Assembly: GCA_003993805.1 (NCBI GenBank)
Contig: RSEF01000001.1
Location: forward strand, 96,271,674 to 96,335,673
DNA length: 64,000 nucleotides
From: Himantopus leucocephalus
Lineage: Eukaryota; Chordata; Aves; Charadriiformes; Recurvirostridae
Direction of reading: 5' to 3'
The notes under the pieces were generated by a model. That model did not search any database and was not told where the DNA came from. It saw nothing but the letters and a program-made list of their open reading frames with translations. The translations under genes and the position numbers were made by a program. Positions 25,035 through 38,900 of the stretch are shown here, in pieces. The stretch's first letter is position 1, and every line of letters begins with the position of its first letter.

Positions 25035-28000
25035 CTAAAAAAAAAAAAGACATTGATACTAACTAATGAAGTACCTGATATAGTTACATTTTTTTCAATG
25101 GATGTAAGCAAATACAACAATTGCTTCCTCTTCACAAGATATTGATATTCATCTCATGTAGCTTCTGCAGCAACTTTGCAATTGGTAGAAAGAAAAGACA
25201 CAGCAGGAATTGGTAGCTGTATTTGCAGAAGGGGGTTGGTTGTGCTGGAATTACTGGTGGGTTTACTTAAAAGTGTCGGGCACAGGCATCAAAGAAAAGC
25301 TGAAATTTAAAGATGACATTCTTCAGTGGATACATGTTTTCTGAGTACCTGAAGACAACTGATTTCAAACCAACTTACCCAAACCCACAATATCGATAGA
25401 AGTATATCATGTGTTTAAAAGGTCAGATGAAATCAGGCATCTTGTGCTCAATCACAGATGAAGAAAAGAGAAAGCAAAATACATGTTTCTGTTAAAAAGC
25501 TTTCTCAGACCCATAAAAAAACAACAGTACTCATCTGCTAAAACCAGGCCAGAGATCTTGGGTGAAGAGAAATTGGCACAGAGGCAGCAGCACCTGAAAG
25601 GCAGGAAAACCGGCTCTCCAATCCCCATGTCAGGCACCCGAACTGAGGGGGTGAGCCCTGTAAGCATCGGGCCCGGGGCAGCCTGGACCAGAGCGCTTTG
25701 CCCTCCCTGTGAGAGCCAGTACCATTTGTACAGGATACTCAGGTAGCACTCCATACAACCATGGCTATTACCACGGAAGAAAAGACAGAGCAAGACTCCA
25801 GCCTAATGGCCATGGCTCTGGTATCTCCTTGGGCAGACGGGAGAATATAAACTGAATATTAACACCCCAGGAGAATGATCTATTGCCTCAAACTACAAGG
25901 TAAAAGGAGAATTTTTAGCTCATGAGAGCTGCCTTTTAATTCACTTTGGTTTTATTTTCTTTGCTTACAAGTGTCCAGAATGGAGTACTATTTTCAGGTT
26001 CAATGGGGTATATCTATTTTATGACTTTTCAGTTTCTCAGGGGAGAAAATCACCATTTTTGATTCAGCCTGGACCAAGCTGTGGCTTGCTTTCATTTTTT
26101 TTTCTGCCATGACTAAGAATCAGTCAGCTGCAATGCTTCACTTACTGACTCCATTCCAACAGAGCCGCAGAAGTCAGCATTCACACGACATAACTCCATA
26201 TAACCCGCACACCTGGCAGTCAGACAGAGCCCTTCAGAGACACCGGTGGAAAAAAAACATTCAACTCAACTTGGACGCTGTCAAATTCCATGACAGAGAT
26301 GGACAAAGATCCTAACAGACACTGAGTGGAGTGGTATAATACACGGTAATGTCAGAGTGACAAAGGGGCTGTCATTCAGACTGGCGGTTCCTGTACCTGC
26401 AGCTCATTCAGGCGGCAGCTGAACGCCAGTGGTTTGGGTATTGCCACTTATTACATTTGGCCCAGAAATTATATTTCTTTTTAACAGTGCATTGCACAAG
26501 AAAAGGTATATTTACATTTAAAGAGGCAGCATGCAGAAAACAAGTGATAAGACTTTTAAATGCATACACATACTCCTTACATTAAAAAAAAAAAAGGTCA
26601 TTTTTTCATGACTTTAACTTCCCAGGATAAAGTTTCCTAAAAAATGAATTCTTGTTGGTAATTTTAAGTTACCGTTTTCATTCTAAGTTATCTGCATTGC
26701 TTTATCAACTCAAAGGTGATGAAAGTGACTTTTACAACGTACGTAAAAGCAATATTTTTAATGAACTGTAATATTTTTTCTGCAATTGCTTTGTGTTCAC
26801 ACTTAAAAATAAACATTTTAACACATAGCTGTCAGCAACCAGAGCTCAGAGTTAATTTCAGTTAACATTGCTGCCTTATTACTTAACTATCTATTAACAC
26901 AACATGTTTCAGAAACACTTGAAACTTGTTCTGGAATCCAGACATGGTACTACAAAAGAGGTATTCAGGAGAGAGGGAAGGGAGTGAAGGACATGCACGT
27001 TGCTCCTGCAAGACAGTCTGTCTGCAGGTAGCCCATCATGTTAGAGGTTATGACAGTACTAATCACATAACCAGCTTTAGGATTCCTCTACGATATCCGG
27101 GCCAATTGCCTGCAAGCGCCTAAGTGGAACTCGGCAATTGGTACCCTGCCACTGGCATCTCCGGGGTGTAAACTGCACAGAGGGTCTCCTGGATCTTCCT
27201 GTGTCTTATAAGAGGAATAAATACTATGGCACTAACTGGTGCCTTCAAGCGTACCAGCTCCTGTCTGGCAGCTCAAAATAGAGTTTTACTGCAGAAAAAA
27301 TCATGTACCATTTTAGATCAAAGTTTAATTTATGCACAAAAATTTGCGTGAAACCCTCTTATGTACAGCATGACATGATGACTGTTGGAAATAAACTCTG
27401 CCTGAAGGGATTAAGGTAAAATGTCAATGTTGACAATAAAATTGAACAAAATACTGTATCCCTGAGAGGCACAGAAACTTATGTCACAAAGAGACAGAAG
27501 CAGCAGAAAGATTTTATAGCCTGTAACAGCCAGTTGTGAACAAGGACTAAAAAAACAGTCGTAAAGATGAATTACCTGAGGGACACTAAAAAACAAGAGA
27601 GCTCCAAAGGCTTTCCAACTTTTTCATTGCAAAAGGTCTACCAGACTGGACCAATGAGCACCCAAAGCCAGAACCTCCAAGAGTTCCCCCATGGCTCTGG
27701 AACGTAATTCATTTTTTCCAAAATGACTTGCAGCATAAGTCCCACGTGGTTTTTCGAATGAGCCTTGTAATAGCAAATGGAACATTTATAGCAGTAGGAA
27801 AGAGCTTCATACTGGGAACCTTCTAAGATGAAGGATCACCAAGATCCACAAGAATATGAGCTGACAACCACTGAGAGTCCAGCTCATGGAAAGATTTCTT
27901 ATACTTCAATGCATATCTTTGTTTTGACTAGTTTCTTCTTGACATTGTTAACCTACAGGAAAGAAAAATGCTTTGGCAAGGACTGTCATCTCCTGTTAAT

Positions 28001-29798
28001 CCAAAGGGTAATAGACTCAGATCAAAATTAGCAGCAATGATATTTAGAACTTTTTTTTTTTTATTCATTTGTGGGTAAGAATTTAGTGTCTCTCACTTTT
28101 TTTCTTGATTATATGTACAAGTTTCTTTCATGACCTTAAACTGCTGTCATTCTATAGAGCCAGGAAAAATATCCTTTCGTTAGCAAACTATTCACCGGTG
28201 ACCTGAGAAACCATAAAAATGTAGTTCAGTGAATTACAACAGTCGTATCCGAAGTCTGTCAATAAATGGCAAATAACTTCCTGGGTGTTTTACTATGCTA
28301 TTGTGCAGCCACACAACACTCAAATCAAAACCATTCAATCCAAGCTAAAACAATAAATACATCAGGGAATGCAACTAATAAACTGTTACAGCAGCAGCAG
28401 ACAAAATAAACATGGCTTCAATATGGGTTCCCTATAAGAGCTAGAAAATGCAAGGATGTGTAGAGCCTGATAACAGAGAGAGCTAAAAATTATCTGTACT
28501 AATGGGTGTACAGTAAATCAACATTTCCTGATGAATTTTAGACCTACTAGTGAGCAAACAAGCCTCCTAATGATAATTAGCATTCCCATTCATCTTCTCA
28601 AAGGTTACCAGATTTTGACTTCCAGCTTGGCCTTAATTAGAGTCAGTTGAATTATTCACTATTTGTATTTGCTTCAAATTTTGTCCCTTTTACTGTTGGT
28701 GATTTTTTTTAATAGATCCCAATTTACAAATTCTTGGACTCTTTGCAATTATTGGGGGGGGAAGGTGGAAAAAGGAGGCTGTGTGAGCAAATCTGTTATT
28801 ACAGGCTTTTCCCAGGCTGCTCAACTCAGACAATTCACTAGCCATGAGAGTGTCAGTGGTTACTTGGGTTTTGTCAGTCATGTTTCTACAACATAATTAC
28901 ATAATTTAAACCCAGCAAATAACAACTGAAAAATACCGAGTATTCTGGGGAATGCACAGAAGCATAATTGATAAGGAAATGTGAGTATTCATACAAAGAA
29001 TTATCCAAACATGTTGAGTAAAAATAAATCTTCTCAGGCTACACAAAAGCATCAAACAGCAAATAAAATGGGGTACAAACATGACTGGACTGTTTCTAAT
29101 AGTCAAGCAGACAAACACAAAGAAACTACACAGCAAGATATCCAGGCATTTCAAGTACTGGGTATCTTTTTAAATTACAATTGCAAACTGAAATTCAGTG
29201 ATATTATCCTGTCAAACCATACTCCCATGAAATCTCTTAGGCCATTTGGTAGCCAGTGTGTAGCAGGCAGCATTAGGAGCATTTTTCAACTCTGGTTTAT
29301 TCTTCGTCTTCTATTTTTCCTGTCGCGNCAAACCATACTCCCATGAAATCTCTTAGGCCAGTTGGTAGCCAGTGTGTAGCAGACAGCATTAGGAGCATTT
29401 TTCAACTCTGGTTTATTATTCTTCTTCTATTTTTCTCGTCACTTTTCTAAATAATTTTAAAACAAACACATAACTACATATAAACTATCTGCATACACAG
29501 ACTGCCAACAAACCTGGAAACTAAAATTCCACTTATACGAAAACGATTGTGTCAGATCCATTCAGTAAATGCAGCAAAAGGAGAAAGAGAGAGACCAAGC
29601 TTACAGTGAAAAATTAAATCTCAAAGAGGTCCGGCCAACATCTACCACTCTGCAATTTCTCTCTGTAACTACTATGACTACACTCGATCTTCAATATTCC
29701 AGTGGGATTGAATTTGCAGGAAGCCTCTGCCCAGGAACAAGATTCACATTTATAAGTCATTTCTACCTCTTCAGGCTTTAGAAATCAGAGAATCTTAC
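25035..29798 (-). other. OCA2: OCA2 intron (4.8 kb)
   Basis: GT-AG intron. The acceptor beside 25034 has an unbroken run of T's as its pyrimidine tract. It includes a likely assembly duplication at 29213-29441 around a single N. Nothing else recognised: no transposon, RNA gene or exon. Confidence 0.87.
29213..29441 (+). repeat. Tandem near-identical copies around a single N (likely assembly artefact)
   Basis: Copy 1 (29213-29327) and copy 2 (29329-29441) both begin CAAACCATACTCCCATGAAA and stay nearly identical for about 110 bp, with a few substitutions and a small indel near the end. They are separated by one N at 29328. The pattern is what results when two overlapping contig ends, or two alleles, are scaffolded side by side rather than merged. 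A real tandem duplication is less likely. Confidence 0.85.
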
Positions 29799-29926
29799 CT
29801 CCATGAGAACAAACAGTGCTGCAAAGAAAAGGAGGGTTGCCCACTCAACTCTGTTCAGTATCATCTCAAAATCATGGATGTCTGCTAGCACTAGCAGCCA
29901 AATGGCTCCCAATATGGCAATCCAGC
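29799..29926 (-). CDS. OCA2: OCA2 exon: WIAILGAIW membrane segment
   Basis: This 128 bp exon has the acceptor CTAATGCAG before 29926 and the donor GTAAG after 29799. Two bases complete the Gly codon split with the upstream exon. Forty-two codons follow, starting [20 protein letters not shown] and ending FAALFVLME, aligning to human residues about 652-693 with very few changes (for example H to N before RVEW). It holds one membrane helix (WIAIL to VLADI), a short loop with the conserved HDFE and RVEW residues, and the start of the next hydrophobic segment ([14 protein letters not shown]). It ends in phase 0 and joins the exon at 25034. Confidence 0.97.
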
Positions 29927-32900
29927 CTGCATTAGAAAAAGAGAGAACAACACTTTACACTTCACAGACTCATTACGTGCCACCACCATAAAAGTTACAG
30001 TACTGCATTTTTCAGGGCCTTGAAGACTTGCTGGCTATGTGGTCTAGAAGATAAACAGAGGAAAGGAAAAGCTCTTTAAAACAGAAGAGAGACTGACTTT
30101 AAATAGCAAAACAGGCTTTTTCCAGACAGCATCCCTCTATACATCCTGAAGTGTTTTAAGACACATATTTTGGGAAGTGATTAAGAGAAAATGCAAATCA
30201 AACGTACAATCAGCCAGAGAACGTAATCAGTGAATCTCCTGTCTGAGCAGGGCTCACTTTCTCTCTGCATGGTTAAAATGCTTTCTGGAGCCATTTGATT
30301 CCTCTGACACATTTAACATAAACAATGGAATGCGATTTCAGACGTGAAAAAAAAAATGGACTTGGGTGTTTTCCTCAGAATGATGCTGCTCTTTCTGTCT
30401 TTCCTCTCTATTGTTTTCCATAATAGCAGATGACTTTTTTTTAATACAAAAACTAAGATACAAAATTTAAGGGTTTTTTAATGGCATGGAAATAAAGCAT
30501 TCCACCTCTTCAAGTTATTCCTGTCTTTGTTGTGACTATTTCATACACCTCATCCTATTTCATATGTTCAGAGTCAGAAAGTGATGGATTCACAGAATTG
30601 CAGAAAAAACAAGGAAGGAAGGAAGAAAGAACAATAACAACCTTTGCTGGCAAACAACTTTAAGTCACAAACTTATAATCAAATACCAAATGTAATTTGA
30701 ATAGAACAGGCCCCTGCTACAAAGTAGATAGATGAATAAAGTGAGCCCTTTCCAAAAGCCTTCAACAACCAAAGTTGTAAGAAAATTCAGAGAGAGAAGA
30801 TTGATTCATAATATTTTAGGCCATTCAACTTACAGCTTATGCATAACATAAGTGTTTTTCCATTAAGTTAAAAGAAAAAAGAGATCCAAAAACATCCAGC
30901 AGTTTAAAATTAAGCTATATTCCATTTAAATCCTATTTAAATATAAAAGAAATAAAGACACCAAAGGTTCTCACTGTTCATGAGGCTGTAAACAGTAACT
31001 ATTTTCTCCGAAAAATCCTATACAGTGTCACATAAATATTCCCTAATCAAAGAAAGCATTTTGCTCTCTCAAGTACACTTTAGGAGCTTTCAGTGACATA
31101 CTGTACTCTTTAAATGAGAATTTCAGGTTAACTGTGATCAGTAAGGAACATCTGCTGAAAATATTGCAGCTCAGTGCGGGCAACCAGACCTGCCTGAAAG
31201 CAGCAGCTCAGAAGTTTGGCTGGTCTGTTTGGTAAGGAGAACTAAACCAGCTAGCTTGACACCAGCTCTGGCTTTAACACTTTGAGGTGGTTCTATTTTC
31301 TGCTTTGGTATTTGCACAGCAACAACATCATATTTCTTGCGTTGTTTGGCTTGAAAACCAAAACACTCTCAGTGACACCAACTCTTCAGTTGATGACCTA
31401 TTTCTTTCTTCTCAAACATCTGCAAGTGACACCTTCTCCCCAGTTCAGCTCTACTCTTGATGCCCTCAACCTGACTTCTGTCCTCTCTGCTTGGCTGAAA
31501 CCGCATTTTCCAGCACTATGAACAACTTCTCACTTCCCCAGCTCTCTCCCCGTGATCCTTCTTGAAAAGCTTCCACATGGCTGATTGCTCTGGTCTTGGC
31601 ATTTCCTTGATAAGCAGCTCTCACAATAAGTTTTTCCTTTAGCCTGGTGCAAACCTAATCTAAAGGGAGATGCAGGGAAAGCCTTCTAAAGGAGCAGGTA
31701 TGAAGGACTAAGATATGTAATGGCTTGTCAGCAGAAGTAACACCATACAGGTGGAAACAAAGCCAAAGCTAAGCAGAGAGCTGAAAAACGAGGGAATTTT
31801 GTATCCCAAATTTTGTAGCTTCAGCTCCTACATTTTTCCTGGTACAGATTTTGAGTAAAATCGGATCTGAGTGCCTCACTGGATCCAAAAACCGTGTCTC
31901 ATAGCTAGCTCTGCTCAACTCTAATGGCAGAAACACTGTCATGCTGCAAGCTGAGCAAGTCTGTTTGCTTTGGTCACAGTAATCTAATCAGAGTGTGTGG
32001 TCAAAAATAGCTCGTGCATGAGGGAGGAGGAGAGCAAAAACAACCACAAAAGAGAGCAGGATGTGAATAGCTGGTCCCACATTTTCTTGTGAAGAATGGC
32101 ATTCTACCACCCACTGGAAAGAGACTCCAGGACTGATCTAAGAGTGGTAATACTCTGTACTGCTCAGGATGAATGATGGATTCTGGCATAAACTAAAAAC
32201 ATATGTTGGGTTTTTTTATGCACTGGACTCTGGGTATGTGTATAGACTGCAAAAACAGTTACAAACCCACAGGGACAGGAGTGCTCCCGGAGTTCCCAAA
32301 GTAACAAAAGAAAGTGAGGACAGAACTGTCAGTTCCAGTCTACCACGCCTTTTTGCTAGCATAGTTCATTTACTGTCTTTCCAAAACCAAAGTGAATCTG
32401 TCCATGCAAATTAAATAGCTATTTTCTCTGAACATAAAGAAACGGGTTATGGAAACGCACTGCCTAATTTTCTTCTGACTGTCAAGTCTTGGCTGTCCTC
32501 TGAATTCCTGTAAAGAATGGTGGGCCCATCTCCTCCTTAAATAAATAAAGATGATGGCAATTCCTGTCAGAGGAATACTGCAAGGGGAAGTAGATGTATG
32601 CAGATCAGGAGCTTTGTAGCAGAATTTTACTGCTATTTTGTACAAATGCAAGTGACAACATTACATTTTATCACATACATTTTGTATGTAAGTACAACGA
32701 AGTGAAGAATTAAAGAACAGCAATTTCTCAATAGTTCTGGAACAATCTGTGATAATATCTTGGCATTATTTCTACCCTCCTGCTTCCAACGAAAACAAAT
32801 CAACTTGAACAGGCTATACAGAGATAACAATTATTCGCTAAAGCTAATGAGATATAATTGAACGGCACAAGAGGTGGATAGAGCCAGGCATTTTCTAGCA

Positions 32901-35900
32901 CCGTGAGTGTTATCAACACATATTAGCTCCACACGCATGGCTTTGCATGAGAGAAGAGCGCCCTGCCTTACAGTGTTTTTCCCTGGGAATACGGACGGGC
33001 AAGGGATGTGTCCTCCTGCAGTGCTCTGGCAAGTACAGCTCTCCAGAGGCTCCAACACATCAGCTGCCAGTTCTGGCTGCACAGAGCTTATTTCAGTCTA
33101 CACACACAGTCTGTTCAGAGTGTATTTCAAAATTTGCTTTCCTTGCTGTGCCTGCAAAGTGGAGGTGCAGTTACCCATCTCTCGGAGGAAAGGCACAGGA
33201 TGGGAGCGCAGAGCAGGGGAGAGGAAGGAGGAAGCCTCTCAAGGAATTTGGGTGACTTTATGCAAGATCTCCATTCAGAGCGCCTTTTAGTAGATACTAT
33301 GTCAGTGCTTCATATATTTGGGTATCTTTGTATTTGGCCTGGGTTCAATTTGAAGCTATTCCTTCTTTTTTGAAGAATTAAAAGTACTAGGATACATTAA
33401 AGACTGTCTTCTCTGTTCATTTATTTTCTGGCTTACTGGGCCACAAAAAATAGCCAGGAGGAAGAGAAACAGAAATAATTTCAAAAACTAACTTCTCATT
33501 ACTATAGTGAAAGCAAAGCCCATTTATAGTTCCACAGACCACTTCCTTTACTGCCTTTTAGTGCCTCTGTTTCACAACAATTGATGTTCTGGAAACATAA
33601 CATGGAGAGAAACTGAATCTAAATTCCATTTCTGTACTGATATGGAACCTGTTGAAGACAGTGACAGTTTCTATTTATTTTAGGAAAAATAAGATGAAAT
33701 TTCACTATAAAATGCACCTTGCAAATTTATAACGCATTCTTCATGGAAAAGATTCCCATGTCTTCTGCCTGGGGCCAGAAAAAAAGGTACAGCAGAAATA
33801 GCTTGAGTGCTTTGCTTTTCTCATACACTTTACCCAGTAGGGGAAACCACCTTTGGAACAACAAATAGCTTATGATGAGAATACGATTGCAATCCTACTC
33901 AAAACAAAAAATATATTTTGAAATAATCAAACAGAAGAAAATAGAAAACAATCTAATAGAATGAAATAGAAGTCTAGAATACGCAGGATGAACATAGGTG
34001 AAAGAGAAAGAAATGAAAGAAAAAAATGTTGTGTAATCTGTAGGCCTTTCAAATGCTCATTAAGAAAAATTTGTATTGTAGTAAAAGTAATTTTGTGTGT
34101 CCTACTACCAGCTGAAAAGCATAATAAACTTCCTTCTAAAAATGTGAACATGTAGACACTGTATGTTTACTTTACATGCACAGAATGTGAAATAATGTCT
34201 TTATGAATACTGAGGGGACACGTAAAATTCACTTTTGTGGAAACTGAAATGGCACTTGAGACGTTTGCACTGAAAACCATTGCACAATCTCAATGCTGGC
34301 CTGGGCAAAACAGCGTGCTGCTCAAGAAAGACAGGCTCGGGGTACTACATTTACGTAGGAAGAGTTAAAACTGCACAAATCCAGGGTGGGAAGCTACTGG
34401 ATGCCTAAGAGTCCTGCAGAAAAGTCTCAAGAAATACAGTGGAACACAACTGAACCTAATGGCCCACTGAAATACAGAACCAGGACAATAAATGGCCAGT
34501 CCTGTGCAAAAAAAACTCTGCTCTCTTCATCCCTGGTAAACCCTGAGAAGATATACTTTAAGAAAGATGCGTACTCATTAGGAAATACAAGGCAGAGAAG
34601 TAAGTACAATCAACAGTCTGAAAAGTTGACTTTTGAAGAAAAACTTCAAGAATCCAGGATATTTAGCTCAAAGATAAGCAGACCAAAGGGGTCCTGGCAA
34701 GTCTAGTTTGTACTGGGCTGCTCCAGAGGGCAGAGAGCAACCTGTGGTGGCAGTAGCGGGCAGGACAAGGGGGTGTGAGAAGGATGTGTAATAACAGCGA
34801 GGAAGATTCAGGCTACATAGTAATCAGGTCACATATTTATAGCAGTTGATAAATAGTCAAGTTTTCTAAAAATCAGCTAGACCAGCTTCTGCCAGATGAA
34901 AATACAATACTCCTACATGAAAACAATGGGATGGACACGCTGATTTTTTAGACATTTGTCACTGAGCAAAGTATGATACCCTTTTTTCTGTGATCTTAAC
35001 AATTCGCTATTTGTCAAAATGGCCACACCAATTTTTGTGAGCTGTAGAAACCCTTTTAGCCCACAATGTCCATGACAGGCTTACCAGCTAAAACATATTT
35101 GGCGCTTACCTTTGAATAATTGTTTACACAGCATGTTATTGAATATATGAGGAAGTAAAGTCCATCACTGTGTTCCAACAGCTTAATCAGAAGAAGTCTG
35201 ATTAACTCCATAACCCCTCAAAATTTAGCCTAAGGATGTATGCCAGTCTTTCATACACTGTGGTGTAGTTGTAATGTTGTGTAAAGCATACACTCAACTA
35301 TATTCTTATACATGCATATAGAAATATTTGGGTGAAAAAGTTAAATATTTCTAGTAGCACTTGCTCTACTCATGGAATATGTTTCATTAGTAGTTCTGAA
35401 TGTGAATGAAAATGTCCTGCATTTCGTTTTCTGTAATTTTTTGGTTTATTTTATCAGGCATCACTGAAAATATACATTCTGAAATCATGCTGAATGTTTA
35501 TAATACTTGCTGTCAACTAATAAGCACTGTTTTATCTTTAATATTCTTTTTTATGAAGTTGTCCTTTCACAAGCAACTTGCTGGTCTTTTGAGCAGTCTC
35601 TTTTCAGAAGCTTAGCTTCATAGAAATAATTTTCTGTTGTTCTGCTCTATTGGTAGCACCACAGTTTAAGGTTACTTCTTGGTGATGGTGACAGTCCAGG
35701 ACAGCTCACACCACAAGAGGAAATGTTTGGTACAATACAAGAGGACTGAAAGAACATGAAAAAAGTTGGTGGAAACTATAACCCCACACAAAACAAAAGA
35801 AACCAAAACCTATGCAGAGAGAAGGTAATTGTGACTGTAAAAACCGTAAATGTAGCAGAAAACAAGGAGGCAGAGGACTAACTGCTCTGTAGTCACAGAT

Positions 35901-38900
35901 CAGCACATGTGCATTAGGAAAGGATGGGACAGACTTTGTTGCATAGCTGTAATACCATGAGGTCAGAATGCAGAAATCACATTTACTGTTGTATTGCAAT
36001 GTCAACACCTAACTTTGTTAATTCTCCAAACATAATTTCATAGGTGAGATAGGATGGCACTCAAGATAGAACACTGTAAGAAAGAAACTCTGGTTAGAGA
36101 TTGCTATAGCTACACACTGCATCTACAGGGAAGATGAGTTGACAGATATATAGCTGTGTATATTGCACCAGTCCAAAAGCCTAAAAAATTTACAGTTATC
36201 TCAGTAAAGGTCACTGCAAACAAGCACATTCTATTGCCATAGCCTCATTGACTCTTGTGAACCAAAAATAATTTCAGAAGATGCAAATATCGAGACAGAG
36301 GAAAGGTCAAGTTTTCTAGAAGTAAGCAATAAAGCGCAAAAGCTGCACTAGCAGATAAAACTGTTACTGGTTATTGGTTTTTTCTGGTCAAGTGTATGGG
36401 CAGCTGCAAGGACAGAGGACATTTTCCATGCTTAATGACATGTTTCTAAAGATGACTGTGAAATTTCAAAGGCAGAATTTTTTGAAAACTATCCTAAAAG
36501 AAATTAAGACTGTAAGGATCATGGAAAGCAGATTTCTCTTACTTTCAGGATCAAAGTGTTATGTTCAGAAGGAGGAATAACTAAGATCTGGACCAGAGTT
36601 TCTGAGTCCCAGTCAATGCTGACTGAATCAGTTTAACTCCATTCCAACATTCTCATTATTACTAAACAATTGTCAAATTTATTTTTGACTCATATTCATA
36701 TGCACTGTACCAGGCTTTTTTTCAATATCACTATGAATGAAAGATACACTAAGTCTCTTAAATACAGTTATGTCCATTCTCATTTTAAAACAAAAATTTG
36801 CATATTCACGGGGCAATCAAGTTCTCCATACCACAGACTCAGACGCCAGCAGGTCAGCCACATGCAGTGCTCTTTTTCACCTCAATGTAAAAGTACTAGA
36901 CATCTTAAACCAACATCATTGCATGCCAAAACAGATAAAACAGTAGATGAATGAAGCAAGGCCAGGGAGACGAAAAGCACAAAATGAGGACAAATACGCC
37001 CAACTCCACTGCCAGTTGCAGCTGATACCACCATGGGAAAGGGGCTGCGGATCAGCCCCTACAAGCACTACTGCAAGGACCTGGAAGGGGTCTCCAGAAA
37101 GGGTTGAGGACTTTCAAAGAGGAGTGCCTAAAAGCATGGCTTTATTCTTACTATCTCTTACACATTAGTCTGGACACTCTTATCAGATGCTACAAGGTGT
37201 TGCTCTGCTTACCATAATCAGGTCAGGAACTAAAGAAACCAGAAAGCAGTGTCACAACTGCATGTAGGTGGAGCATTAATGGAAAACAGTAAGAGAAAAA
37301 AGAAGTTGCCACAGACAAGAGTGTGCAAGATGAGTAATTGCAGCTACAAAGGGATGCATAGGATGATATCAAAGGCCCCAGTTTATCAGCAACTCAGCAG
37401 CGATTAGGTGATCAAAATTAGGAGATGGTCAAAACCCATTTTAGTGGTAACAAAAAGCACAAGAAACAAGTATGTAACGTACATACAACACTATGATAAA
37501 ACAATATGGTAAAATTTGGTATACTGCAGAGCTGAAGACCAAAGTTGAAAAAGTGAAGTGTAAAGCTTTAGAATATGTATAACAATGGGCTTGAGTGGAC
37601 CCAAGCACAGGGAGGAAGAAACCATCAACACCAACACTATTCACCTCCTGGTAAAGAGGAGGAAGACACCCCTAACACACCCATCCCAGCAAAGACCGGA
37701 AGATATCAGTACTTTGTCGTGACTCTTCCCAGCCTAAACCTGTGAACCTTAGCACCCTCCAGAGCATCAAAAGGTGACCCTAAGATGAGAATATAAGGGG
37801 GAGATACTGACAGTATCTTGGAGGTTTTTGGTTTTGTCCCTTTTTTTTACAACAGTTTTAACTGTATATTTTTAATGAGTTTTGTTTTGTATTAATTAGA
37901 TAATTTGGACTATAAGTGTTAGTATTATTGTAAGAGGACTAACAATAACTGGTTGTTGTGTTTTGCTTACAGTGATAAAATTTTTAATTAGACTAACAAT
38001 AAATTCTTAGCTCCAGGTATAAGGAATGTTCCCCTTTTTGCCCACAATATCACAAGCATAACATCACTACTGATACTTTGAAAGCAGAAGTCTTCTGCCA
38101 TATACAGAGAAGGCATCCCAAATCCAAATGTTTTGCGGACCAAAACCATCTACTTTACTGAAATGTGTGAAGGAGTTTCCAGGCAACCACAGATTATTCA
38201 AGCTGAAATTTTTAGCTGTATAGAAAAGGTCCACAGATGTTGCTTCCCAGGCTTTGCATCTGGTTCCTTAATTTATCAAACCATTTTGGAAAGCTTTACA
38301 AAGTAAACAAAAAATGCAAGGGGAAAAAAAAAACAAGGAAAAGAAAATATTTGTTGTGACAACTTTAAATACAGTTGATCATTCAGTGTCACTTGAGCTG
38401 ATACTTTGCAGTCAATACCTACAAGCTCTCCTCAGCTAAAACTGATTAATATCACAGACCCTAGACAACCTGGAGATAAATTTTAGATCCAGCAACAAAT
38501 TAAAGAGCAAATGTGCACTTGTTACACTGAGGATACAGTGATATAAGATGTGCTAAACTTAAAAATGTGGCTTTTGACATTAAGCCTATGCTTTCTTAAA
38601 TCTATGTTATTCACCAGTTTTTGTAGTTTAATAGCTGTCTGTCTCACCAGGATTTTCTTTTTTCATAAGCACTAACCAATTATACACCAGCTTATTAAAT
38701 TGATCTGTTTTTTTCAAGTATTTTATAAAATAATTCCTCAGTAACATTTAGATCTATAACAAACCCTTCATTTTAACTAATGCAAAAATTCACCTGAATC
38801 CAAACATTTCCAAAATATGAACACTTTCTCTTTTCCTCTCTCTCTATGGGTACAAACACTTACATTTTGAGAGCCAAGTTTGTTTGTTTCTGAACATATT

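Noticed and set aside
32831..33373. Cluster of frames open in several reading frames on both strands
   Set aside because: Simultaneous openness in three plus frames and one minus frame reflects composition, not coding. No motif is recognised.
36947..37168. Short GC-richer plus-strand frame and the following region to about 37830, considered as a possible LTR or retrocopy
   Set aside because: I could not find paired terminal repeats, a primer-binding site or a recognisable protein motif, so I do not annotate it.
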